A program made the position numbers and the translations under genes. A DNA stretch of 64,000 bases from Aquimonas sp964586455 (GTDB lineage: Bacteria; Pseudomonadota; Gammaproteobacteria; Xanthomonadales; Xanthomonadaceae): positions 1 through 64,000 of the forward strand of contig CAZPHV010000013.1 in NCBI GenBank assembly GCA_964586455.1, read 5' to 3'. Positions 37,497-46,183 of the stretch are shown piece by piece; within the stretch, counting starts at the first letter, position 1; each line of letters begins with the position of its first letter. The notes under the pieces are model-generated. The model searched no databases, was not told the origin of the DNA, and worked only from the letters and a program-made list of their open reading frames with translations.

Positions 37497-38726
37497 TCAA
37501 GCGCTCGCTGCCTGCTCCCCGGCCAGCAGCTCGCTGCGGAACTCCAGCAGCTGCAGAATGTTGTGCCGCCACTGGCGCTCCGCCGCGACGTAATCGCGCG
37601 CCGCCCGGCCCACCCGGCGCAGCCCTTCGCGATCGCGGCTGCGTTCCAGCACCGCCTGCACGGCGGCATCCAGATCGCCGGCCTTGAACATCCAGCCCGT
37701 GCCGTCCTCGACCAGCACTTCCTTGATCGGCTCGAAATCCGGCGCGATCGGTGGAATCGCGCAGGCCATGAACTCGAACAGTTTCACCGGTGAGGTGTAG
37801 TCGCCGGCGCTGGGCAGGATCGCCATGTCCATCGCCGCCAGCAGGCCCGGCACCGCGTCGTGCGGCACGCGGCCGGTCAAAACCACCCGCTCGGACAGCC
37901 CGCGCTCGTCGACAAAGCCCTTCAGCGCTGGAAAGGTCGCACCATCGCCAACCAGCAGCAGCTTGAGCTGGGCATCGCCGGCCAGGTGGTCGGCGATGCG
38001 GTGCACGAAGGCGTCGATCGCATGCCAGGGCACGAAGGCGCCGAGGTAGCCGCAGACCACGCTGCCTTCCAACCCGTAGCGCTGACGGGTCTCGTCGCGC
38101 TGGGCCTGGGTGAAGCTGAACTTGTCGATGTTGGCCGCGTTCGGGGTGACGATGGCCGGCGCGATTTCGCCATGCGCGGCGCGGGCACGATCACGGAACA
38201 CCGAGGACACGAACACCAGGCCATCGGCGCGACGGAACACCCAGCGCTCGATCCACATCGCCAGGCGCAGGAAGAACAGCGGCCGCACGCGATAGACCGT
38301 CGCCGAGTCGTTGACCTCGAGAATCAGCGGAATGCCCTTCAAGCGCGCGATCAGCACCGTGATGAACATGAACAGCGAATAGCGCTCGTAGATCAGGCCA
38401 ACATCGCGCTGCCGCCGGAAGTAGGCCAGCAGGCGCCAGCCGGCGACCGCGTTGTAGGCCAGCTCGGCCAGCTCGAACAGTGGCTCCGGCAGCTTCGCGA
38501 CCCAGCGCATGTAGCTGCGCGCCTGCTGGGTCGGCGACATCGCCTTGGGGCTGGTGTAGGGGTCGGCGCCGGGCAGGCTGATGATGTCGACCGCGATGCC
38601 TTCGGCCCGCAGCGCATCGGTGATGCCGCGAATATGCACGCCTTCGACGGCTTTGCCCTGGGTGCGGTGGTGGTAGAGCACTCGCTGGACGTTGCCAAGC
38701 GCCGGCTGGGCGGGATTCATGGTCAT
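37497..38726 (-). CDS. Glycosyltransferase family 4 (polysaccharide cluster)
   Basis: 409 residues. N-terminal RVLYHHRTQGKAVEGVHIRGI and C-terminal GYLGAFVPWHAIDAFVH, LLVGDGATFPALK and the SPVKLFEFMACAIPPIAPDFEPIKEV block identify the GT4/GT-B fold; the E-x7-E glutamates are partly conserved (KLFEFMACAIPPIAPDFE). The context suggests a sugar transfer in exopolysaccharide repeat-unit assembly. It is divergent from the O-antigen-ligase-like gene at 38946; their promoters must share the 219 bases between them, which are AT-rich near 38740-38815. Confidence 0.88.
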   Translation of the reverse strand: MTMNPAQPALGNVQRVLYHHRTQGKAVEGVHIRGITDALRAEGIAVDIISLPGADPYTSPKAMSPTQQARSYMRWVAKLPEPLFELAELAYNAVAGWRLLAYFRRQRDVGLIYERYSLFMFITVLIARLKGIPLILEVNDSATVYRVRPLFFLRLAMWIERWVFRRADGLVFVSSVFRDRARAAHGEIAPAIVTPNAANIDKFSFTQAQRDETRQRYGLEGSVVCGYLGAFVPWHAIDAFVHRIADHLAGDAQLKLLLVGDGATFPALKGFVDERGLSERVVLTGRVPHDAVPGLLAAMDMAILPSAGDYTSPVKLFEFMACAIPPIAPDFEPIKEVLVEDGTGWMFKAGDLDAAVQAVLERSRDREGLRRVGRAARDYVAAERQWRHNILQLLEFRSELLAGEQAASA

Positions 38727-38945
38727 CGGAGCCCGATTCGTCGATAATCGTGATTGTCATCGCAGTCTATTGCAAAGAAAATGCGATGCAAAGCACGGAA
38801 CGAGGGTTTGAATTGTGATCAGAGCGTTTGAGGGCCCGAGCTTGGGTAGTGCCGATGCGTGCGTCCTCGCCTGCGCTTGCCGACGGCGCCTGCGCGCCGT
38901 GCCCCCGCCCGCGTTCGCGTCGTACTGAGCCCCGGCCCGGTCCCG

Positions 38946-40286
38946 ATGGCCTTCGCCCTGTTCCTGCTGTACGTGGTGTTCACCTTCCTGCGTCCGGTCG
39001 AGCTGTTCGCGCCCGGTCTGGCCGAGGCCCGGCCGATGCTGGTGCTGTGGCTGCTCGCGTTCGCGGCCGCAGTGTTCTCAACCCTGATGCAGCGCCGCAT
39101 CGCCCTGCGTCCGGTGCACGTCGGCGTGCTGCTGGCCTTCATCGTGGCCATCGCGCTGTCGCGCATCGCCAACGGCTGGGCCGGCGGCGCGGTCGATGCG
39201 ATCTCGGACTTCAGCGCCTCGGTCCTGCTGCTGCTGCTGGCCGCGATGAACCTGACCAGCCTGCGGCGCGTGCAGTGGACCTTGGCCACCGTCACCCTGT
39301 GCATGCTGGTGTTGGCGGCTTTCACGGTGAACGCGTTCGAGACCGGCTACCGCGCCGATGACTTCGTGATCCGCCAGGGCACCGGCACCGATGCCGACCT
39401 GCTGGCCGCGGGCTACAGCGGCGTGCCGGCGCAGGACGACACCGGCCAGAACCTGTGGCGCGTGCGCGGCCTCGGCATCTTGAACGACCCCAACGATCTG
39501 GGTCAGGCCCTGATCATGAGTCTGCCCCTGCTGGCCCTCGCCTGGCGGCCACGACGGCTGATCCGAAACGCCATCGTGGTCGGACTGCCAATGGCCCTGA
39601 TGCTGTACTCGATCTACCTCACCCACTCGCGCGGCGCGGTGCTGGGCGTCGCTGTGCTGGTGCTGCTCGGCCTGCGCCGCTGGCTGGGGAACTTCCGCAC
39701 CGCCGTGCTGGGTGGCGTCGGCTTGGTGGTGGCGATGGGTCTGGGCCTCGCCGGCGGTCGTGAATTCTCGACTCAGGAGGAATCGGCCGGGCAGCGCATC
39801 GACGCCTGGTACGACGGCCTGCAGATGTTCCGCGGCCAGCCCCTGTTCGGGGTCGGCTACGGCGCCTTTACCGACCACCATCCCTTGACCGCGCACAACA
39901 GTTTCGTGCTCTGCTTCGCCGAGCTCGGTCTGTTCGGATTGCTGCCCTGGGTGGCTCTGCTGGTGCTGGCCTGGCGGGAGCTGTCGCAGGTGACCCAGCT
40001 GGCCGAACCCGGTTCGCCGCAGGCGCGCATGGCCGAGGCGCTGCGGGTCTCCCTGCTCGGGTTTCTTGCCTGCGCCTGGTTCCTGTCGCGCACCTATCAG
40101 CCACTGCTCTACCTGCTGCTGGGTCTGTGTCTCGGTGCCGCTTGGTGCGCGCGCCAGGCCGCGCTGGCCGGGCCCGAGCAGGCCTACTGGCCGGCGCCGC
40201 GCTGGCAGTTCGCCGCCGTCGCCGCCGCCTTTGGCAGCATTGCGGCCGTGTACGCCTTCATCGTGCTGGAACGATTCACCGGATGA
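38946..40286 (+). CDS. O-antigen ligase family protein
   Basis: 446 residues from the ATG giving MAFALFLLYVVFTFLRP. It is a polytopic membrane protein with about 11 hydrophobic segments. A large periplasmic loop lies between them, with the HSRGAVLG motif and the HNSFVLCFAELGLFG region that mark the Wzy/WaaL O-antigen ligase superfamily. Family members join glycan chains to lipid A, to a protein or to one another. In exosortase A clusters a related protein is proposed to be an O-glycosylation ligase; which reaction applies here is not decided by sequence. Confidence 0.82.
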   Translation: MAFALFLLYVVFTFLRPVELFAPGLAEARPMLVLWLLAFAAAVFSTLMQRRIALRPVHVGVLLAFIVAIALSRIANGWAGGAVDAISDFSASVLLLLLAAMNLTSLRRVQWTLATVTLCMLVLAAFTVNAFETGYRADDFVIRQGTGTDADLLAAGYSGVPAQDDTGQNLWRVRGLGILNDPNDLGQALIMSLPLLALAWRPRRLIRNAIVVGLPMALMLYSIYLTHSRGAVLGVAVLVLLGLRRWLGNFRTAVLGGVGLVVAMGLGLAGGREFSTQEESAGQRIDAWYDGLQMFRGQPLFGVGYGAFTDHHPLTAHNSFVLCFAELGLFGLLPWVALLVLAWRELSQVTQLAEPGSPQARMAEALRVSLLGFLACAWFLSRTYQPLLYLLLGLCLGAAWCARQAALAGPEQAYWPAPRWQFAAVAAAFGSIAAVYAFIVLERFTG

Positions 40287-40338
40287 ACAACCTTTCTCCA
40301 CAACCAGCGCCCGCGGCCAAGCCCGCAGCGAGGACCCC

Positions 40339-41532
40339 ATGAGCCTGACCCTGCTGTTTGCGCTACTGCTGCTGACCGCTGCTGCGGGCCTGGCGGCGGT
40401 GCTCTACCTCGCGCATCGCAAGCACGTGCTGGGCTGGTTCACCGCCTGGCTGCGTCAGGACTGGCGGGCACCGGCGCCAAAGGGTGCCACCCGCCATCTC
40501 ATGTTCTGCTTCGTCGATCACTACGAGCCCCAATGGGGCCGCGCCGACTACGCCAGCGAGTGCGCACGCGTGGCCCGCTGGCGCCGCGACTACCCCAAGG
40601 TCTGCGAGGGCCATCGCGACGCCGACGGTCGCCCGCCAGTGCACACCTTCTTCTACCCGGAAGAGGAATACCGACCCGAACACCTCGACGCCCTGGTCGA
40701 GATGTGCCGACTGCAGCTTGGCGAGATCGAGGTCCACCTGCATCACGACAATGACACCGAAGCCAACCTGCGCGAGACCCTGCGCCGCTTCACCCGCCAG
40801 CTGGTCGAACGTCACGATGCGCTGCCGGTCGATCCGGCCAGCGGCCAGCCACAGTGGGCCTTCATCCACGGCAACTGGGCGCTGGACAATAGCCATCCGG
40901 AGGGGCGCGGCTGCGGCATCAACAACGAGCTGATCATTCTGCGCGAGGAAGGCTGCTACGCCGACTTCACCTTTCCCTCGGCGCCGGACCCGACCCAGCC
41001 CAGCGCGATCAATCGCATCTACTACGCCAAAGACGACCCGCAGCAGCCGAAATCGCACGACCGCGGCCAGCGCGTGCGCGTCGGCGGCCGGCCCTGGGGC
41101 GACCTGCTGCTGATCCAGGGTGTTCTGGGCCTGAACTTTCACCGGCGCAAGTACGGCCTGCTGCCGCGCATCGAAAACTCGGACATCCGCGCGGTCAGCC
41201 CGCCCAGCCCGCAGCGCATCGATCACTGGGTGCGCACCGGCATCCACGTCGAGGGCCGGCCGGAATGGATTTTCGTCAAGATCCACACCCACGGCACCCA
41301 GGAATGCGACCTCGACACCCTGTTGGGCGCACCCATGCGCGAGGCCTTCGAGCACCTTGAGCGGCACTACAACGACGGCGAGCGCTGGCAGCTGCACTAC
41401 GTATCGGCACGCGAGATGTACAACATCGTCAAGGCCGCCGAAGCCGGTGAAACCGGCAACCCGGGCGCCTACCGCGACTACCGCATCGCGCGCCCGGCCT
41501 ATGCGCCGCGCGTCGTCGCAGAGACCGCCTGA
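40339..41532 (+). CDS. Polysaccharide-cluster protein with deacetylase-like motifs (function unknown)
   Basis: 397 residues. An N-terminal membrane helix (about 3-25) anchors a domain on one side of the membrane. The motifs FVDHYEPQWG (D60, H61, E63), EVHLHHDND (H133, H135, H136, D137), FIHGNWALDN and VKIHTHGTQE resemble the metal-binding and catalytic clusters of the NodB deacetylase fold, but the canonical TFDDG motif is missing. I do not recognise a named family. It overlaps the next glycosyltransferase by one base, so it works in the same pathway. It may modify a sugar while it is attached to the lipid carrier. Confidence 0.65.
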   Translation: MSLTLLFALLLLTAAAGLAAVLYLAHRKHVLGWFTAWLRQDWRAPAPKGATRHLMFCFVDHYEPQWGRADYASECARVARWRRDYPKVCEGHRDADGRPPVHTFFYPEEEYRPEHLDALVEMCRLQLGEIEVHLHHDNDTEANLRETLRRFTRQLVERHDALPVDPASGQPQWAFIHGNWALDNSHPEGRGCGINNELIILREEGCYADFTFPSAPDPTQPSAINRIYYAKDDPQQPKSHDRGQRVRVGGRPWGDLLLIQGVLGLNFHRRKYGLLPRIENSDIRAVSPPSPQRIDHWVRTGIHVEGRPEWIFVKIHTHGTQECDLDTLLGAPMREAFEHLERHYNDGERWQLHYVSAREMYNIVKAAEAGETGNPGAYRDYRIARPAYAPRVVAETA

Positions 41533-42674
41533 TGCACTGGCTGCTGCTGTTCGGCTTCAGCGTCGGCATGATCGCGCTGACCTGGCTGGGCTACCCACTG
41601 TTGCTGTGGCTGCGCGCGCGCAGCGCGCGCCCGAGCGAGCCCGCGCCCCTGGCGCAGGAGTGGCCGCAGCTGAGCGTGATTCTGATCGCGCACAACGAAG
41701 AAGCCGCGATCGTTCGCAAGCTTCGCAATATCCTCGCGCTGGACTATCCCGCCCAGCGCCTGCAGGTGGTGCTCGCCTGTGACGGCAGCAGCGACTGCAC
41801 CGAAGCTGCCGCGCGGGCGATCGAGGACCCGCGGCTGACGGTGCTGGCCTTCGCCGAGCGTCGCGGCAAAGCCGCCTGTCTCAACGATGCGGTGGCGGCG
41901 GCGCGCGGCGACGTGCTGCTGTTCTGCGATGTGCGCCAGCGCATCGAAAACAGCGCCGCGCGTCTGCTGGTCGCGCGCCTGCTGCAGCCCGGCGTCGGCG
42001 TGGTCGGCGGCGAGCTCGCCTTCGAGGCCGATGGCGTGCAGGGCTTCGGCCACACCGTTGACGCCTACTGGCGCTACGAAAAGCTCGTGCGCGGTCTGGA
42101 ATCGGCGAGCGGTTCGGTGGTCGGCGTCAGCGGCGCGCTGTACGTGATGCGTCGCAACGACTACACGCCGATCCCGGCGCAGACCATCCTTGATGACGTG
42201 CTGATTCCGATGCGCCGCGCGATGGCCGGCGAGCGCGTGCTGTTCGAGGCAGGCGCCATCGCCTGGGATCGCCCCGCTGCTGAAGTCGAGCAGGAAAGCC
42301 GCCGCAAGGTGCGCACCCTGGCCGGCAATTTCCAGCTGCTGGCGCTGGCACCGCGTCTGCTCGACCCACGTGCGAATCCGCTGTTCCTGCGCTTCGTCGG
42401 CCACAAGCTGCTGCGCTTGAGCGGCCCGCTGTGGCTGGCGCTGGCGCTGATCGCCCATCTCATGTTGGCCCGCCACAGCGACTTCTGGGCCCTGCTGCTG
42501 CTGCCGCACCTCGGCGCCTGGGCGCTGGGCCTGCTCACACCCGCCGTGCCTGCGCTGAAGCGCCTGCCGCTGGCCGGCCTGGTCACCGGCTTCGTGCAGA
42601 TGCAGCTGTGCGTGGTGCGCGGTTTCATCGACATCCTGCGCAAGCCCGCGCAGGACATCTGGAAGACCCGATGA
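41532..42674 (+). CDS. Membrane glycosyltransferase family 2
   Basis: 380 residues. One N-terminal membrane helix (3-24), a GT-A catalytic domain (LSVILIAHNEEAAIVRKL, CDGSSD, the CDVRQ position of the DxD motif, and TILDDVLIPMR) and C-terminal membrane helices. It is similar in plan to processive or polymer-related GT2 enzymes that use UDP or GDP sugars at the inner membrane. It overlaps its upstream neighbour by one base and the oxidoreductase gene by four bases. Confidence 0.9.
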   Translation: MHWLLLFGFSVGMIALTWLGYPLLLWLRARSARPSEPAPLAQEWPQLSVILIAHNEEAAIVRKLRNILALDYPAQRLQVVLACDGSSDCTEAAARAIEDPRLTVLAFAERRGKAACLNDAVAAARGDVLLFCDVRQRIENSAARLLVARLLQPGVGVVGGELAFEADGVQGFGHTVDAYWRYEKLVRGLESASGSVVGVSGALYVMRRNDYTPIPAQTILDDVLIPMRRAMAGERVLFEAGAIAWDRPAAEVEQESRRKVRTLAGNFQLLALAPRLLDPRANPLFLRFVGHKLLRLSGPLWLALALIAHLMLARHSDFWALLLLPHLGAWALGLLTPAVPALKRLPLAGLVTGFVQMQLCVVRGFIDILRKPAQDIWKTR

Positions 42675-43837
42675 GCACGCAGGCCGCGGTCGGCATCGCA
42701 ATCATCGGCTGCGGCTTCGTCGCTGATCTCTACCTCGAAACCCTGCGCCGGCACGCGCTGCTGGACCTGCGTGGCGTGTTCGATCGCGACCCCGGCCGCA
42801 GCTTCGCGTTCGCACGCCGGCACGGTGTCGAGGTCTACCCCGACCTCGCCAGCCTGCTCGACGACCCGCGCGTCGAAATCGTACTGAACCTGACCAATCC
42901 GCATGCACACTACGAGGTGAGCCAGGCCTGCCTGCAGGCGGGAAAGCACGTCTACTCCGAAAAGCCGTTGGCGATGCGGGTCGAGGACGCACGCGCGCTG
43001 GTGGTGCTGGCCGAAGCACGCGGCCTGCTGCTCTCGGGCGCGCCCAGCCGCCTGCTCGGTCGGCCCGCGCAGACCCTGTGGAAAGCCCTGCGCGACGGCC
43101 GCATCGGCCGGCCCTATCTGGCCTATGCCGAGATGGACGACGGCCTGCTGCACCGTATGGCCTACCGTCGCTGGGTCGGCGCCAGCGGTGCGCCATGGCC
43201 GTATGTCGACGAGCTCGAAGTCGGCAACACCCTGGAGCACGCCGGCTACGCGCTGACCTGGCTGGTGGCGATGCTGGGGCCGGTCAAGCGGGTCACCGCG
43301 TTTGCCTCGCGGCTTGTTCATGAGAAGAACATGGAGGTGCCGCTTGAACGCCAGGCTGCCGACTTCTCGACCGCAGCGCTTGAACATGAGGGCGGCGCCG
43401 TTTCGCGGCTCACCTGCAGCATTGTCGCCCCGCACGACCACCGCCTGCTGATCGCCGGCGAAGAAGGCGCGCTCTGGGTCGAGGACTGCTGGAAGCCGAG
43501 CTCACCGGTACGCTGCCGCGGCCGCATCGAAGTGCTGGGCCGCTCGCGCGAAGCACCCTTCGCACAGCGCCTGAAACTGCTCGGCGACGCTGAAGCCATC
43601 GCCGCCTCGAAGGGCCGCCGCAAGGTCGACTTCTGCCTGGGCCCGCTCGATCTGGCGCGCGCCCTGCGCGAGGGCCGCGCACCTCGGCTGTCGGCGCAGT
43701 TCTGTCTGCACATCACCGAGGTCGCACTGGCGATCTCGAACGCACTTGACGGCCCGGCCGTGGTCGAGATCGAAAGCCGCTTCGATGCGCCCGCACCGAT
43801 GAGCTGGGCGGCCGATGCCGAGAGCGCGCGCGAATGA
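42671..43837 (+). CDS. Gfo/Idh/MocA family oxidoreductase
   Basis: 388 residues. The N-terminal Rossmann motif is IAIIGCGFVADLYLE (about residues 8-22). SEKPLAMRVEDA carries the conserved EKP lysine of the catalytic domain. Members oxidise or reduce nucleotide sugars, for instance at C3 or C6, with NAD(P). Located between a glycosyltransferase and an SDR gene with four-base overlaps on both sides, it probably helps make a sugar nucleotide for the repeat unit. Confidence 0.9.
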   Translation: MSTQAAVGIAIIGCGFVADLYLETLRRHALLDLRGVFDRDPGRSFAFARRHGVEVYPDLASLLDDPRVEIVLNLTNPHAHYEVSQACLQAGKHVYSEKPLAMRVEDARALVVLAEARGLLLSGAPSRLLGRPAQTLWKALRDGRIGRPYLAYAEMDDGLLHRMAYRRWVGASGAPWPYVDELEVGNTLEHAGYALTWLVAMLGPVKRVTAFASRLVHEKNMEVPLERQAADFSTAALEHEGGAVSRLTCSIVAPHDHRLLIAGEEGALWVEDCWKPSSPVRCRGRIEVLGRSREAPFAQRLKLLGDAEAIAASKGRRKVDFCLGPLDLARALREGRAPRLSAQFCLHITEVALAISNALDGPAVVEIESRFDAPAPMSWAADAESARE

Positions 43838-44877
43838 GTACTCCCGACATCGTACCAGGCGCACACGGCGGCAGCCTGATCCTTGGCGCGTCCGGCCTGC
43901 TCGGGCGGCATCTGGCGCGCACGCTGCTGGAGGCGCAGCGCTCCCACGCGCCGCCGCTGCGTCTGCAATTGCGGCCCAGCAGTGACGCGTCGCCGCTGCT
44001 CGCACTGCTCGACGGCATTGATGCCGAACGCTATCGGATCGAACGTTACGAGCTCGATGACGCCAGCGCCCTGCAGGCGCGCTTCGAAGCTGCACCGACC
44101 GTCTTCCTGCTGGCCGCGGCCAAGCGCGGGCGCCCCGAGGAGATGGCCCGCGCAACCCTTGCCGCGACCGCTTGCGTGCTCGATGCGCTGGCCGCCTGCA
44201 CGGCGCCGCCGAGGCTGCTGCACGTGAGCTCACTGGCGGTGTATGCGACTGCTGATGCTGCGCTCGGCAGCCTGATCGACGAGTCGAGTGCGATCGAGCC
44301 CGCGCCCTGGAAGCGAGACGCCTACACGCATCTGAAGTGCGCGCAGGAGGCCCTGGTCTGGCACCGCGCGCGCCGCGATCATTTGAGCGTCTGCGTGACG
44401 CGACCAGGAATTCTGGTCGGCCCGGATGCACTGGGTCTGCCGGGGCGTCTGGCGATGCCGCTGCCGGGCGGGCTGTGGCTGGCTCCGGGCCTGGAGCTGC
44501 CGTTGCCGATGATCCACCTGCGCCACGCCGCGCAGGCCTTGGCCTACATCGAGCGGCAGGCGCGCTTCGAGGGCGAGTGCCTAAACCTGCTGGATGCGCC
44601 CGCCCTGCGCGGTCGGGACTTCGTCGATCTGCTGCGCGAAGCCAAACGCGCGCCGCGGCTGCTGCCGATCCGCCCGGCCTGGATGTCCCGCATCGGCGGC
44701 CTGCTGCTGCGCGCCGGTCGCCTTCGCCGCGGCCCGATCGCAAGTTTCCCCACGCCGTATCAGGTGCGCGCGATGTGGACGCCCTTCGACTACCGCAGCG
44801 CGCTGCCGGCGCTGGGCTACAGCGCGCCTGAGAGCCTGCGGGATGCGCTGCTGCGCGATCTGGACTTGCAGGCATGA
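43834..44877 (+). CDS. NAD-dependent epimerase/dehydratase (extended SDR)
   Basis: 347 residues. An N-terminal GASGLLGRHLA Rossmann motif (about 18-28) and a YTHLK active-site pair (Tyr and Lys) with an upstream Ser (HVSSLAVY) define the extended SDR family. It likely modifies a sugar nucleotide with the preceding oxidoreductase; the exact reaction is undetermined. It is the last gene of the plus-strand 38946-44877 run and faces the next gene end to end. Confidence 0.86.
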   Translation: MSTPDIVPGAHGGSLILGASGLLGRHLARTLLEAQRSHAPPLRLQLRPSSDASPLLALLDGIDAERYRIERYELDDASALQARFEAAPTVFLLAAAKRGRPEEMARATLAATACVLDALAACTAPPRLLHVSSLAVYATADAALGSLIDESSAIEPAPWKRDAYTHLKCAQEALVWHRARRDHLSVCVTRPGILVGPDALGLPGRLAMPLPGGLWLAPGLELPLPMIHLRHAAQALAYIERQARFEGECLNLLDAPALRGRDFVDLLREAKRAPRLLPIRPAWMSRIGGLLLRAGRLRRGPIASFPTPYQVRAMWTPFDYRSALPALGYSAPESLRDALLRDLDLQA

Positions 44878-44948
44878 GCTACGCCGCCAGCGCCGATTCG
44901 ATCAGCGGCATCGGCAGCAACTGCATCGCAGGCGCTACCGAAGCACGC

Positions 44949-46079
44949 TCAGCACCGCAGCGCCTGCGCATACAAAGCCGCATAGCGCTCACGCGCGCCG
45001 TCGATGCCGACTTCGCGCTCGGCCCAGGCGCGTGCTGCAGCACCCAGGCGGGCGCGCTGCGCGGGGTCGTCGAGCAGTTCGATCAGCAGCGCGCGCAGGC
45101 CGTCGCCGTCGTCGCTGGCGAACAACCGACCGCGCTCGCCGTCGGCGACGATCTCGGGGTTGCCGCCAACGCGACTGGCGACGATCGCGCAGCCGGCGGC
45201 GCTGGCTTCCAGCAATGCGATCGACAGACCTTCCGTGCGCGAGGGCTGCACGAACACATCGATGCCGGCGAGCAGCGTCGCCACATCGCTGCGGTCGCCG
45301 GCAAAAAGCACGCTGTCGCCAAGGCCCAGCGCCTGCACTTGCTGCTGCAGCTCGGCGCGCAGCGGGCCGTCGCCGATCAGCAGCAGACGCAGGCCCGCAT
45401 AGCGCGCGCGCAGCGACGGCAGCTGGGCGATCAGCAGGGCGTGGTTTTTCAGTGCGACCTGGCGCCCGACGCAGCCGAGTACAGGCACATCCAGCGGCAG
45501 GCTGAGCGCCTGGCGGGCCGCGGCGCGCGCGGCTTCCCCGCGGGCGAATCGCTGCACCGGAATGCCGTTGTCGATCGCGACCGTGCGTGCTGCCGGCAGC
45601 AGGCCGGCGCTGACCAAATGCGTGCGCGCCGCTTCGCCGACCGTGGCGATGCGCGCCGTGCGCAGCAGGCTCAGCCGAAACAGCCAGCGCAGCCGACGCT
45701 GACGCAGGCGCGTGCCCATGTTGTGGCAGGTGTTGACCAACACGCAGGCCAAGCCCAGCGCGGCGACCGCGACGTAGTAGTTCGGTACGAAGTTGTGGCT
45801 GTGAACGATCTCGATTGCGCGCGTGCGCAGCAGCTGGCGCAGGCGCTGGATCAGGCGGCGGTCGAAGCCGCCGCGCTTGTCGCCCTGGATCACCTCAACG
45901 CCGCCGGCCTCGAGTTCTGCACGAAAGCCCGCGGTGCGGCTGAGGCTGAACACCGCCACAGACTGCCCGGCTGCGTGCTGACTCAGCGCCAGATCACAGA
46001 CGAAGCGTTCCAGCCCGCCGGTCTCCAGCCCGTCGACCACATGCAGAAGGCGCGGCAGAGAGGGCGGGGCAGGGCGCAT
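44949..46079 (-). CDS. Glycosyltransferase family 4, exosortase-associated sugar transferase type
   Basis: 376 residues from the ATG giving MRPAPPSLPRLLHVVDGLETGGLER. It has a GT-B fold: N-terminal GGLER loop and HSHNFVPNYYVAVAAL, C-terminal GCVGRQVALKNHALLI, LLLIGDGPLRAEL and PSRTEGLSIALLEASAAGCAIVASRVGGNPEIV with the E-x7-E motif. It resembles the sugar transferase found in exosortase A polysaccharide loci (TIGR03088-like). The longer frame upstream would add 19 residues without family support. It is divergent from the flippase gene, 104 bases away. Confidence 0.85.
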   Translation of the reverse strand: MRPAPPSLPRLLHVVDGLETGGLERFVCDLALSQHAAGQSVAVFSLSRTAGFRAELEAGGVEVIQGDKRGGFDRRLIQRLRQLLRTRAIEIVHSHNFVPNYYVAVAALGLACVLVNTCHNMGTRLRQRRLRWLFRLSLLRTARIATVGEAARTHLVSAGLLPAARTVAIDNGIPVQRFARGEAARAAARQALSLPLDVPVLGCVGRQVALKNHALLIAQLPSLRARYAGLRLLLIGDGPLRAELQQQVQALGLGDSVLFAGDRSDVATLLAGIDVFVQPSRTEGLSIALLEASAAGCAIVASRVGGNPEIVADGERGRLFASDDGDGLRALLIELLDDPAQRARLGAAARAWAEREVGIDGARERYAALYAQALRC

Positions 46080-46183
46080 TCGATCTCGATCACGGCGGAC
46101 TGCAGGCCAGCTGCCTGCGGGCAGCGATTGTTCCACAGCGCGTCGATGGCTGCGGCCTTCCCCGCTGTCCGGAGCTTGCGCCG

